From positions 55,676,386 through 55,740,385 of the forward strand of contig CM055099.1 in assembly GCA_029204225.1 (NCBI GenBank): 64,000 bases of DNA. The letters are read 5' to 3'. Each line of letters starts with the position of its first letter. The stretch's first letter is position 1. Of the stretch, positions 49,049 through 60,525 are shown in pieces. The DNA comes from Diphasiastrum complanatum (taxonomy: Eukaryota; Streptophyta; Lycopodiopsida; Lycopodiales; Lycopodiaceae). A program made the translations under genes and the position numbers. Below the pieces are notes generated by a model. The model had not been told where the DNA came from. It did no database searches and was given only the letters and a program-made list of their open reading frames with translations.

Positions 49049-52000
49049 TCAGGTTGCCAATTGACTGGGGGTTTGCAGAAGTTGGGGAAGGTAACAGGCC
49101 TGGTTTTGTGCAATTTCAATTCGCCTTCTTGGATCGTACATGGTTTCATCCCTCAAAGTTTCTAGTATGGCACCTGGAAGTGCAACCCTGCAATATATGA
49201 ACCAAACACCAGACTGTCTCATAAGATAGGATATTATAAGATATATATGGATCAACATAAGATATTATAATCTTTTGTACTATATACAGTTGGGATGCAA
49301 CCAAAAAATGATCTCAACTATTTGCTGTCTCCTGTAAAAAGACATTCACCTTTCAATAAGAATTTGATGAAGAGTGATCAGAATAGGGCAAAGCTCTATT
49401 GGAGCTACATATTTATCTAGTTGTGGGTGCATGATAGTTATGCTGGGCTGCCGGAGCAATTCATGGAATGCCCCAACAGCTGAAATGCCCTGCATTTTCA
49501 AAGAATAATGCAGCTCAGAGGAGAAGTTACATTGTAAAGCAAACTGTTAACGCTAGTTTTACCTTTGAAGACAGATGCTCATCCATAAAGATAAGAAATT
49601 GACAATGGAAGTATGGAGTATTAGAGGGCATACCTGGATCATTCCCTTTCCTTTGATGATGTCTCCCATAGCTGGTGTAAGTTCACCTGTGGCTAGCTTT
49701 TGACCATACCAGGCATTACGGCCTTTCAATAATGTGACATAAGTATCCGCCAGCAAGGGACCTGCCAGTTTTTCTGGCTCCTCGGCAAGCAAATGTGTGA
49801 TAAAGATCATTTCCGAAGTGCAATGAGCAAAGTAGACTGACTTACTTGTTGCACTTTCATTTGTCAAAGCAGCTACCAGGCCTAGAATTCCAAAAGGAAA
49901 AACAAGAAAATTCACTCATACAAAGAAAACTTGGATCTTGATAATTTCCCTTGAAGCCTTGTAAGTAGCATGCAAACTGACAAAAGCAAATGTTTATGTT
50001 TTCTTAACAACACATACTAAGAATATTTCTCCATCGCTATCTGTGCTGAGTATGATCATGCTTACCAGCACCAATTGCATAGACATTCTTGAGCCCACCC
50101 ATGACCTCATGTGTTAGAAGATCTCTATTCCCCCATACTATAAAGTGTGGCTGCCGAATGAACTTGGCAAGGGGCTTTGTCCAGTGGTCGGATCCACAAA
50201 TGCGAGCATTAGCATACTCTTTGTTATACACTTCTGCAGCAATATTTGGGCCACCAAGATATAGTACATTTTCAGCTGGAATTTTTGCTGCAATCACCAA
50301 AATGCCTTTGAGTAAACTCTCCAAGATCATTCATCTCTTTAATGAACTGAAAATCTCTAGATTTTTAATGATAATAGTTCTTTGCCATTTGGGTTGCAAG
50401 ATCAATGCCTCACTTAGCAATGCTAATGCTCCAAGCGATCTAACATTGAACACAGGTTTGAAATTCAAAGACTAATATGTAAACCAATGCATGCTGCAAT
50501 ATGTGGCATGTTGTTGAAGCCGTCCTTTCTCTAAAGGTTGGGGGTTTGAGTCGCTGCACACATGAGGATATACACAAGAAAACAAAAGAACTAGAGCTAT
50601 GCATGCTACCACTAGGCTTGTGTGGGTTTGACTCCAAGCGACCCAACAAAAGAGGACATGCAAGTGAAGAAAAAACTAAGCAATGCAAGTAGCTATAAGA
50701 TCAGGGGCTTGACTTCAATTAGTCACACAAATGAGGATATGCAAGAGGAAAAAACAAAACAAAACATTGCAAGCAACTCTAAGGTCAGGGATTTGGCTCC
50801 AATCAACTGCACAAATGAGGACACACAAGAAAAAATAACACAAAACAGATGTGAGCAAACATGAGATTGGAGCTTTGACTCCAAACAAATACACAAACGA
50901 GGACAGAGAAGAAAAATAAAAGTAATCCAGTGCAATTAAGGTCAGAGGTTCGACCCCAATCAGGCACACAAATGAGGTGATACATGAGAAAAGAGATAAT
51001 CAACCAATGCAAGCAACCATAAAGTCAGGGTTTTAGCTCCAATCAGTCACACAAATGACGACATACAAGATAGAAAAACAAACAAACAGTGCAAGCAACC
51101 ATAAGGTCGAGGTCTCTACTCCAAGCAATCACACAAATGAGGACATACAAGGGAAAAAAAAAGACACCAAGGCAAACAAGGATAAGGTCAGGGGTCCAAC
51201 TCCAATCAGTCAAACAAATGAGGATTTACAAGAGAAGAGACAAAACCGTTGGTACAGCTTCCTGTCAAATTGTGATATGATTTACCTGTTTATCAATCAA
51301 ATGCCTGCTGGCATAGTAAATTGACAAAAATAATAAACCATTGCAAACAACCAGTGCAGAAACCAGGACATACAAGATATAAATGAAAACATTATCAATG
51401 CTTCCCATTCTGTTGTAATATATATTTACTCTGCATCAATCAATTGCCTGCTGGCAAAGTAAGTTAAAAAAAATCAAACAAATGAAGGCAATCAATTACC
51501 TGCTGGCAAAGTAAATTAAAAAAACCAATGCAGCAATTACAACTTACCAGCTTGTTTAATCATCTGTGTGGGAGTCAAGACATGTGGCACCGGAAGCAGA
51601 ACAGTCTCTACACCCTTGGCCAGAGAAATTACTATGGGCATGACGCGGCGCTCTCTCCAATACCGTCCGATTTCCTCAAAAACAGCCTTTGTTTCTGTGG
51701 AAGGTAGCCCATTGATCACAATATCTGCATCCCACACAGCCTCCTGCAGGTTCGTGACCACCTTGAGAGGGCAGAGAGGTGTGTCAAGCATGTTGATGCA
51801 AAACCCATCTCGCAGGATTTCATCTGCAAAGAGAGTTCGATCACCCAGTCTCGCCTCCACATATTTTAGGTATGCACAATTATGTATGAGGCCCCGCAAA
51901 ACCTGTTCATGGGAATTTATGACATCAAACAAATGCTTGGCAGATTGATGGTCCACCGGCTTGCCAGCCCTTCGCCAGATTCTCACTTGCACCAGATCTG

Positions 52001-52196
52001 GTGAGGACTCATATGCGTCTTGCAGCATGGCCACGAACACGCTGCCCCAGGCACCAGCGCCCACGCCCACCACTCGCAATGGGTCCCCTGGGGCTTTGCC
52101 GAAAAGCTCCCTCAGCTCTGCCACCCCCTCGCTGGCGCTGTACTGGACCTTTTTGACTGGATCGTAAACAACATCACCATTGGTCAGCGATCCCAT
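49049..52196 (-). CDS. GPDHC1: Glycerol-3-phosphate dehydrogenase (NAD+), cytosolic type
   Basis: Five exons with GT-AG borders and matching phases: 52196-51548, 50287-50066, 49881-49634, 49489-49350 and 49187-49049. They total 1398 bases, 465 codons plus stop, the length I recall for plant cytosolic enzymes. It reduces dihydroxyacetone phosphate to glycerol 3-phosphate with NADH, supplying lipid synthesis and redox balance. The NAD-binding loop GVGAGAWGS lies at residues 44-52. SLAKGVE (Lys194) and [12 protein letters not shown] (Lys283) hold the two conserved active-site lysines. TNESATSKS and KGRNAWYG follow in exon 3. The final exon gives [17 protein letters not shown], a plant-type C-terminus. 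A TGA directly after the exon 4 donor would cut the protein to 420 residues if intron 4 were kept. No signal or membrane segment is seen. The symbol follows the Arabidopsis cytosolic gene by memory of similarity. Confidence 0.93.
50500..51240. repeat. Minisatellite of about nine 81-bp units in intron 1 of the dehydrogenase gene
   Basis: Units share the order aatgcaagcaaccataaggtc, aggggttNgactccaatca, then gtcacacaaatgaggacat and acaagagaaaaa. Anchors of the middle block fall near 50538, 50615, 50703, 50784, 50865, 50942, 51026, 51107 and 51190. The middle block resembles a tRNA-type B box (GGTTCGANTCC). The units are diverged from each other, so the array is old. Confidence 0.85.
51290..51520. 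repeat. Short triplicated motif near the intron 1 donor
   Basis: The phrase caatcaattgcctgctggca followed by aagtaaNtt occurs near 51293, 51437 and 51489. All three lie within about 260 bp of the exon 1 splice donor. Confidence 0.7.
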
Positions 52197-52199
52197 GCT

Positions 52200-52320
52200 C
52201 AGTTTGCTCTTTGTCTCAGACTACAATGTTGGAGAGCTCTTTATCTCAGATTACAATGTTGCAGAATTGTTTTTGTTAAAGCTCAATTTTCTCCTTAGTT
52301 CAGACTACAATGCTGCAGAA
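52200..52320. repeat. Three short repeats at the dehydrogenase 5' end
   Basis: The phrase tcagactacaatgttgcaga recurs near 52207, 52235 and 52299 with small changes, immediately upstream of the start codon on the transcript strand. It may lie in the leader or core promoter; a regulatory role is inference. Confidence 0.6.
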
Positions 52321-52787
52321 ATTTTTTCCGTGATCAAACACATGCAGATCTTTGCCTTACTCAAGCATTTGCTCAAACCTTGGACCGATCCTGAGCTGGG
52401 TTTTGCAAATTTGCAAACAACTCCTCTGGGATGCCTGAGAATATTTGTTATTGAGCAGCATTCCTATTTCTCTCACTGCCTTTAGCAATTCAATTGCTTT
52501 GCCTCAGCAATGAGCTTTTGCATACAAGACAAAATCAACACATGCAAGACAAAAACGATGGGCTTGTGTTTGCCTTGCTCCTCTTCTCTTGTTTTTATGG
52601 GGTAGTTTGTGGCATTTGTAGCCAAGGGGCAAGTGAGACTCCAGAGTTTCATGGCTTCTAGCCTCCTCCACCATCGCACAACCACATGATTCCCATATAT
52701 TGCTCAGTTGCTACTTTTCTTCCAGATATTTGGCACTGCACGTCTGTCCCCTGTTCTTTCTTCTGCCTGCCTTGTTCTATGCATGCA

Positions 52788-52791
<4 letters not shown>

Positions 52792-52839
<48 letters not shown>
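52792..52839. repeat. (CT)n microsatellite upstream of the dehydrogenase gene
   Basis: About 24 CT units, roughly 600 bp upstream of the start codon. A further short CT tract lies near 53142-53158. Confidence 0.95.
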
Positions 52840-52841
<2 letters not shown>

Positions 52842-54240
52842 GCTTGTTCTTTCTTCTACCTTAGTTTTTTGTTATTTTCTCTTTCTACTAAGCAATTCCC
52901 ATGGCCTCCCCTCCTAAGAAAGCTAGTCCTATGTTGGGACTTGGTAAACCATGACAAGTTCATGAATCAACCAAGTGTAAAAGTCCATTACTGAATCATC
53001 ACCTAAGCATGCTGCCTCTCCAAATGTTGAAGTGCCATTGGATGATATCACGAGTTGAGAGTTAAAATTCTACTTTTAATTAGAGCTTCTTTGTATATTA
53101 ATTACTATCCCTTTCTTCTATTTTTTTGGGATAATGATTAATCTCTCTCTCTCTCCTCCCAAACAAATTTTTAATTCATTTATAAAGGCCCAAATTTCAG
53201 GCTTGGCATTTGCAAGTTGCAATGCACGCCGAAGGCTAGTTTGCCTTTCAAAGAAAGGCAAAAATTTCACAAGCATGTCATATGAATGGCAAACTTAAAA
53301 ATTGCCCTTCCATTTGAAAGGTAACCTTAAAAAGTCAAATGTCATGCTAGTTTAAAGTTTTTTAAAATTTATTGCAAATTATAACATGAGTATATTTGTA
53401 TGATTGGTTGAAGTGTTCATACCTATTTTATTTGAAAAGTACCTATGCATTATACATGTCATGTGAAAGGTAATAAAAAAAAAAAAGCCCCTCGGGTGAA
53501 AGGTAAGGGTGCAGGTCAAATTCCAAGTATGGGCCATGGGCCCAATCCCAATTTTTCTTCAAGGTTTCCCAATTAGGGCATGAATTTTCATTTATGAAAC
53601 TCTAATCCCAATTTCTCTTGAAGGTTTCTTGATTATAGTATGAATCTCTATTAAGACTCTCTTGCAACCAAGGCCTCCAATGAGTGGTGGGATGGTGAAG
53701 ACATCCTTTATCTAATTGAGGTCAAGAGTTCGACATTATTCTACCAAACACATCCATGCACACATACAAGAAAAAACAAGTACTTTGTGGTTTGATACCA
53801 CAAAGGCCATGATATTGTAGTACTCTCTCCTACATTGGGGTGTTGATCTTCTTGTCTTCTGGAATGTCGGAGGGTGGTTCAAGAGTTCAAATCCAAAAAT
53901 TGAATTATGTACAATCAATTACCTAGCACTCATCAAGATCAAAACCTAAAAAACACCTCAAAACACAAATTTTGAACCAAGAAAACCACCTTAGGATAAA
54001 GAGATGAACCTACTTACGAACTGGGGAGTATTTTGCATGTCCTCTACATATGTCAAACCATACTTAAATTTTTTACACTCCTTTAGGCCTGACACAAACA
54101 TTCTACACTCGTAGTTGGGCTTGGATATATCACATGCGATCTAGTTTAGACCTCGGTGAATCAAAATTATATAGGCTTGCCCTTGATAGTAGAGGTAATT
54201 GAAAGTATGCATAGTCAGCTGCCAAACTAGCAACTCTCAA
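52840..54240. other. Intergenic
   Basis: No gene or element recognised. Phrases of the type gaaaggtaa recur near 53320, 53465 and 53495. Confidence 0.4.
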
Positions 54241-54244
54241 TTTA

Positions 54245-54434
54245 TACATGCCGGCGTGCCAAGGAATTCTGCCATTTTTTTTTTGAGGCGGAATCCTATA
54301 GCACGCAGGCATGCTATCTGATTCCGCTGCAATTTTTTTTTTCTTGTTTCATTTAGCACGCCGACGTGCTATCCTTGAAGGTTGCCAAAAAAAAAAACAT
54401 TTCTAGCTAATTTACTTAGCTCACCGGTGTGCTA
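54245..54434. repeat. Four spaced near-palindromes, consensus TAGCACGC-CG-GCGTGCTA
   Basis: Three 18-bp dyads lie at 54299-54316 (TAGCACGC-AG-GCATGCTA), 54354-54371 (TAGCACG-CCGA-CGTGCTA, perfect arms) and 54417-54434 (TAGCTCAC-CG-GTGTGCTA). A degenerate fourth lies at about 54245-54261 with a GCCGGC core. Centres are about 53-63 bp apart. Poly-T or poly-A runs of 9-11 bases lie between them, and the last two are followed by a ttgNaggttg phrase. The last also contains the palindrome CACCGGTG. Confidence 0.8.
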
Positions 54435-54439
54435 TGTTT

Positions 54440-55010
54440 GGAGGTTGAAAACATATTCTAAAATACTGTTTTTACTCAAAATATGGTTCTCAAATGTGTC
54501 AAAATATCTTTTTCCTCTATAATTAAAAATTTTCAACCTATCAAACTTGTAATGTATCCACAAAAATAGGATGAAATACATTAAAAGAAGATATTGTTCA
54601 TGACAATGATGATTTGATATCTGAATTGTCACATGGAGCACAATTTTACATAGACTAATAATTTGTTTTACATGAGAAAGCTCAATGGTTGTGAATGATT
54701 CACATGATACAATGGCTCAAGCTATGGTGTCCAAGACTTTTGCAGTATTGGAATGTGAAAAGCCAATTTTAATACATAGCAAAAAAGTAAACAAGAGGAA
54801 GTGGCCGAGGCCACATGGCCCTGCCTTGGTTAAAACGAAGGACTGACAGATTGCGAGTACATATTTGCGAGTTTATTTTTATAGGATTTTTAGATTGCCA
54901 TGATCAAAACATAAAAGAAAAAAAATACGTTACTAGGAAACTATGCAAAAGTAACATAGCGCCACATTCCCATTTACAGTAGGGTTTTTAAGGGAAACCT
55001 AGCTGTTTAA
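54440..55010. other. Intergenic
   Basis: No gene or element recognised. Confidence 0.4.
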
Positions 55011-55290
55011 AAAATAATGAACATGTGAAATAGACATAATAGAAAGCCATAGGATCGGTTACAAACCAAACCAACACAAAATTAATCTCGCCAGACAAAA
55101 AAGTAACTATGGATGTTTGAAGCACTAGATTTGGATGTTTCAAAAACCCAATTGTTAATAGTGAACGTGTGAAATAGATATAATAGAAAGCTATAGGATT
55201 GGTTACAAACCAAACCAGACGTTAATGTCCACTTAATTAATCACGCTAGAAAAAAAAAGTAACTATGGATGTTTGAAGAACTAGCTTTGG
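55010..55290. repeat. 144-bp tandem duplication
   Basis: The phrase gtgaaatagacataatagaaagc recurs at 55025 and 55169. It is followed in both copies by ggttacaaaccaaacca and agtaactatggatgtttgaag. Confidence 0.85.
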
Positions 55291-55766
55291 ATGTCCTAGG
55301 CCAAACCCTTGGAGCGCAAAGCAAATATATGAAAAAGATCTTGTAGTGTTAGGACAGGGTGATGCATGAACGTATTTTCGTTTACATCCAACCCCTTGAC
55401 ATTCAAGTAAACAAAATACATATGCATGCAAGGTATGTATTTTTTCATGGTCATGTTTAAGGAGAAATCTGCATGACATGTGCATGATGGCTCATTGCCT
55501 ATAATGACTTGATAAGTTACACTTGTTCGAATGCTATCAAAACTCTTAATGATATATAAAAGCTTTATGTTTTGAAGGTACTTTGATCACCTCCACTAGA
55601 TTGTCCTTCAGTAATAGTCCCCTTTCCATTCAATCTCCAGCAGATTTTGACACACCATATCTATGTCTCATCTATCCATGTTCCAATGTGGGATTGGCTA
55701 TGAAATTCATGTTAAGATTGTTGAAAAAACCACTGGAAGATTTTGGGGGGTCTCTGGTATTGTTTC

Positions 55767-56446
55767 TGTTGAAAATTCACAATTCTAGCTTGACTAGTTT
55801 TGGTCATATGACTTGTATATAATTAGATGGTCATGATGTGCCTTGTCACACGTGCCAAATAGAATAGGATTCCATTCATAAGGATGTTCTTAAGTTGACC
55901 TAAGTGATAGAACCTTTGGAATGAGTCCAAATCATGCTTAGATACAAGAGAGAAAAAATAGGAGCTATTTTTGGTAATTTCTACATTGTTGAGGGATCTC
56001 CAAGATTCCAACCCTAATCTAATAGGGATGAAAGATCCACTAAAATTAGCATTAGGTATAGGTTTAGGGCTGCTCATACCTACTCAAACTCATGATAGAT
56101 AATGTATATATAGGTGATGATCTCTCACCATAATCAATCAAGCAATTTCATGATTTTCCTCTCATATTGGTGCAATTGCTCTCTATGTTCATAATTATTT
56201 GAGTACTTGTGATTTCTAATCATTATAGGATTGAATGTGAGTCTGGTGTACAGTGCTCAGACTGTGGGAGTCCATACATTCACACGTGTGAAGGCTTCTT
56301 CAAGAATTTGGGCTATTTAGTGAGGTTCAAGCATAGATTTTTTATGGATTTTGACAGTGCAACTTGTGCTAATATTATGGAATCATAATATATTATTTTC
56401 CTCATCATTTCAAGTGTTTTAGGATCCCTTTTTGCTGTAATTTTCA
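55767..56446 (+). repeat. Copia 5' LTR
   Basis: Begins TGTTGAAAATTCAC and matches the 3' LTR at 59189 for about 300 bp. It ends TTTTCA directly before a sequence resembling the initiator-Met primer-binding site. Length is about 680 bp. Confidence 0.8.
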
Positions 56447-56448
56447 CA

Positions 56449-56462
56449 TTGAATCAGAGCCT
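56449..56462 (+). other. Primer-binding site (initiator tRNA-Met type)
   Basis: attgaatcagagcc follows the LTR end closely and resembles the TGGTATCAGAGCC site used by most plant copia elements. Confidence 0.65.
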
Positions 56463-57239
56463 AAATGTTGAAATGAGCTAAATCCTTGCTTTTCATTCAA
56501 TTTGATCACAATTCTTGATCTACATCTAGCATTGATTCTAGAACTCAAAGTGAGTCAATTCCATTGGAGATTGGTGTTGTGTGAATTCATTTGTAGGTGT
56601 TTAGGTGTCTAAAACCAGAGGAAAAGTTGTATTCAATCCACATTACCAAGATAGCAAGTTTTTCTTGCTCCAAGCATTGATTTCTAAGCGAGTTTTGGAG
56701 GTGATTTATAGAGGAGGCTTTCTAGCATTCAAGGAGAGGGAAGATCAGAGATTTGGGGAATCTTCAAGGCTGTTCTAAGGTGTAGAGGACACCTCCTAAA
56801 GTGATTTAGGTTCAGTCCAACCATTGCTTGACTTATGCATCAAATTAGATCAATTTTTCATCAATTTTGATCATTTTTTGCTTGTGATTGGATAGTAGAT
56901 TGTGTTGCATCCTCATTAAGTTCCATTTAGATCTTTTGCAAGTGATTTTGGAAGGATATTATGTTGCTAAAATTCACTCTTGATCAAATCATTTGGAAGT
57001 CTTTATGTTCTTCGTAGAAAGAGGGGCAATTGTACTAGTTTTGTCTACTTCAATCAAGCAAGTGCATTGTTTCTAGTATTCTATGATTTGATTTTGTTCA
57101 AGATCATTCTTAGATCTTCCTGATAAGTGGCATAAGGTAGATCTTCAATCAAATCAATAGAAGTAACCTTTATTTGTCTCAAGTCCTTGATTAGGAGAAG
57201 AGAAGGCATCTTTAAATGCATTTCTTTTGGACACTAATG

Positions 57240-58320
57240 AGAGGCTCGACAAAACTAACTATTCCATTTAGAATGGAATCCATCATGATCATGCAAGATA
57301 TAATGGAGATTGTAAATGGTAAGGAGGATGAACCTATTCATCCTCAAGAAAAAGCCAAATACAACAAGAGGTGACTACATTGTATAAAAATGAATGTTGA
57401 CAATGAACTCTTAAGAGAGATAGGAGATTTCACTTTGACTAAAGATGCTTGGGAGACTTTGCAAAAGGTCTATGAATCCAAAAGCCAAACTAGGATGTTA
57501 TCTTTGAAGAATCAAATCTATAGAAGCTATCAAAAGAAGGAGAGAGTGCACATACTTTTGTCTTAAGAGTGAAGGAATTGAACAAGGAGCTAGCCTTCAT
57601 AGGTGATCCTATCAAGGATGAAGAGCTTGTTCAACTCATCTTGAATGGACTAAGCTTTTAATTTGACAATTTGGTTCAGGGATATGCAATTATGGGTAAG
57701 CTACCCATACTTGAAGAGCTTGAAAGCACACTCATGGTCGAGGAGTCAAGAAGGAGCCAAATGCAAGAGAGGATGGATAGACTTTCTATCTAAGGTGGAG
57801 ATGACCAAGCTCTCTTCACCAAAAAAAAGAGAAGTCCAAAGGAAAAGGATCAACATTCAAGAAGGCTTCAACAAAGCTTGAGGATCAAGAAGGACCCTCA
57901 AAGCCATCTTCATCAACCATCAAAGTCAAGAAGGACAAATCCAAGGTCAAGTGCTACTTCTGTAGCAAGATGGGGCATTATGCATCAGAATGCTTCAAGA
58001 GGAAGCAATATCAAAGACAAGCCAACATGAGCAAGGAGGAGGAGGAGGAGAGTTCACATGAGGACTCCCTCATGATGTCCATATTTTCTTCAACAAGCTT
58101 CAAAGGAGAATATCCTTGGTGGATCAATTCGGGAGCTAGTTCACACTTGACTAGCAAAAGGGAGTTTTTATCTTCTCTCTTATCTTATGATGGACCTATA
58201 AAATATATCTATTCAGCAAATGATGAAGCTTGCAAGATTGAAGGAGTTGGTAGCATTCCTCTTTGCTTAGGATCCTCCAAAAGGATCAACATAGAAGGTG
58301 TTTGTACATTCCTACAATAA
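57240..58320 (+). pseudogene. Copia gag and protease, frameshifted
   Basis: Readings in several frames give VLRVKELNKELAFIGDP, a gag end, the zinc knuckle VKCYFCSKMGHYASECFKRK at about 57940-58010 (an intact C-X2-C-X4-H-X4-C) and the protease segment PWWINSGASSHLTSKREF. The protease motif reads NSGA where DSGA is expected, so the catalytic Asp is lost. Frameshifts lie around 57400, 57530 and 57660. Gag starts near 57240, after a leader of about 800 bp. Confidence 0.8.
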
Positions 58321-58467
58321 CAAATAATCTATTAAGTGTTGGCCAAATGGTAGACAATGGTTTCAATGTTGACTTTTATTCAAATGAATGTTTCATCAAG
58401 AAGAAGGGTAAGATAGTGGCTAAGGGCACTAGACTTGGCAAAAATTATAAGTTGGATGCATTTCTGG

Positions 58468-58506
<39 letters not shown>

Positions 58507-59175
58507 CTGAAGTCGAATGCAAATGGGAGTGCTAACAAACATAAAGCAAGATTAGTTGAAAAAGGTTATGCTCAAGAGAGAGGGATAGAGGATGAGGAAA
58601 CGTTTGCACCTGTGGCCAAGATGGTCATAATAAGGCTAATCATTACACTTGCATCACATTTTGGATGGATCCTATGTAAAAGGGATGTCTCTAATGCCTT
58701 CTTGAATGGTTTTTTGGAAAATGATATCTACATGGAGCAGCCACAAGGGTTCATCAAGCATGGAATGGAGGACAAAGTGTGCCATCTCCAAAGAAGCATC
58801 TATGGCTTGAAGCAAGCCTCGAGATCTTGGAATTCAAGATTACATTGCTATCTCATTTCACTTTCTTTTGTTCAAAGTGATATGATCTCACTCTTTACAT
58901 TAAATTTGATAATGTTGGTATTGTACTTTTACTTGTCATTATATCAGCCCAACGTCTTGCATCTAACCCAATCTTCCATGCAAGATCTAAGCACATTGAC
59001 ATATGCCATCGCTTTGTAAGAGAAATGGTGCAAGCCTTGGAGATTGCTTTGGAGCATGTTCCAAGCAATGAATTTGTAGCTGATCTACTTACTAAACCAC
59101 TTCAAAAGACACCTTTTATGAAGTTTAGATCATCACTTGGAGTGATTAGTAAAGCAATGATTGGACCAAGCTAGA
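58321..59175 (+). pseudogene. Copia pol with two large internal deletions
   Basis: Pre-integrase sequence (NNLLSVGQMVDNGFNVDFYS) runs directly into a (TA)n tract and then into RT (KHKARLVEKGYAQERGIEDE, FLNGFLENDIYMEQPQGF, YGLKQASRSWNSRL). The whole integrase and the first part of RT are gone. After VQSDMISLF the RT breaks again and resumes in the last part of RNase H (LLTKPLQKTPFMKFRSSLG). This is a deletion derivative that could move only in trans, if at all. Confidence 0.85.
58472..58504. repeat. (TA)n microsatellite at the integrase deletion junction
   Basis: About 16 TA units exactly between the pre-integrase and RT coding parts. The reading frames on the two sides differ. Confidence 0.9.
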
Positions 59176-59188
59176 TCGTGGAGAGGAG

Positions 59189-59488
59189 TGTTAAAAATTC
59201 ACAATTCTAGCTTGACTACTTTTGGTCATATGACTTGTATATAGTTAGATGGTCATGATGTGGATTGTCACACATGCCAAATAGCATAGGATTCCATTCA
59301 TAAGGATGTTCTTAAGTTGATTTAAGTGATAGAACCTTTGGAATGAGTCCAAATCATGCTTAGATACAAGAGAGAAAAAAAGGAGCTATTTTTGGTAATT
59401 TTTACATTGTTGAGGGATCTCCAAGATTCCAACCCGAGATAATAGGAATGAAAGATCCACCAAAATTAGAATTAGGGATAGGTTTAGG
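59189..59488 (+). repeat. Copia 3' LTR, truncated
   Basis: Begins TGTTAAAAATTCAC after a purine-rich gtggagaggag tract and matches 55767-56068. It stops near 59488, where minus-strand transposase coding sequence begins, so more than half of the LTR is missing. Confidence 0.8.
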
Positions 59489-60525
59489 GACTCCAACATG
59501 GTGGATTGGATTTACTCTTTGTGGACACCCTTGGCACATATTCTATATCTGGACAATGAGACACATTATCATTATCAACACTCCATTGTTGTACTGGCCT
59601 CTTGTGTCTAACAATTTGAATTGGTGCATTAACATCATGGTCTCGCCTTGTCAAATCAATTTGTTCAACGAATTCATTAACTCTTTGAGTGAATGAGGCA
59701 CCAATAATTGAAGATCTTCTTCCTGAGCACACGCTCTCGAGCATATTCTAGAATGTGGACCCTAATCAATGTAGTGGCCAGCTAAGGAAGACTTCTCCTG
59801 TGCACTTCCGCAAAATTGCATTAGCCAAATCCCCCACTGTAGCTCTGTAAATCGTCAACTTGGATTTGTAATTGTCCACTCTTTGCCAAACACTATGGAC
59901 TACTTCTGACAAATTTGTTGTTGGCACCTCTGCTGCATCGTCAAGATCCATCATCTACATAAGAATCCGTTGTTAGTTATTCACATTTTAAAAACGAAGT
60001 CTAGCACAGTAAACCACAACAGAAAACAAAAAAATTAATAAAATAAAGCCATATTGTATCAACAAATTTTTTCCATTTATGGATTCAATTTTGCCACCAG
60101 GCCAACCAACTTTCCAATTCACTCAAACTGTTCTCATATGCATTGTCCATCTTCCACCATGCAGTTATTTTGTTATAGATTTTGTCAGAGGCATCACGAT
60201 CCAATGCATCTCGCCACTGCAAGCATAAAGCGATATGCTCATCTCTTGATGATTGTTTTATGTACTTTGTAGTGTGTTTATTCACACTGTCCATTAAATG
60301 AAATAAGCATGATCTCTCTTTTCCAACCATTGGTGTGTTAGCATCCTTGCCATTAACAATGCGCACAACATTCCAATTTGCTTGTGTCTCATCTGCCATA
60401 AATCCTCGAAATGTGGTTGGATCATGCACATAATCAGACATAACACGATTCAACAACTCCCGAACATCCTCAACTTTCATATCACAAATCACAATGGTTT
60501 GCATGGATTGGTTTCTGCATAACAA
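59489..60525 (-). pseudogene. MULE-like transposase relic
   Basis: Minus-strand segments in order: QTIVICDMKVEDVRELLNRV, FRGFMADETQANWNVVRIVN, ERSCLFHLMDSVNKHTTKYI and LSELESWLAWWQN (60525-60085); after a probable intron with acceptor ttatgtag, DDAAEVPTTNLSEVVHSVWQ and YRATVGDLANAIL (59954-59766); then SIIGASFTQRVNEFV and RPVQQWSVDN (59744-59490). From memory this matches a plant transposon family with FMADSAQANW and VPSTNLAETVH motifs, spaced like the acidic residues and C-x2-H of MULE transposases. Stops lie between segments, the first catalytic part is missing, and the C-terminus ends at the copia LTR boundary. Assignment to MULE is inference. Confidence 0.6.

Noticed and set aside
49346-49348. 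TGA as the natural end of the dehydrogenase gene
   Set aside because: It lies in a splice donor context, and a further exon at 49187 restores the conserved plant C-terminus in phase.
50500-51240. tRNA genes in the dehydrogenase intron
   Set aside because: The B-box-like block recurs, but no A box at the right distance and no cloverleaf could be built.
52686-52994. ORFs of 69 and 102 codons over the CT tract
   Set aside because: Serine-leucine runs come from (CT)n translation. There is no domain or splice context.
59484-60525. Host protein-coding gene
   Set aside because: Segments are broken by stops, the N-terminal part is missing and the right flank is an LTR boundary. Motifs match a repetitive transposon family.
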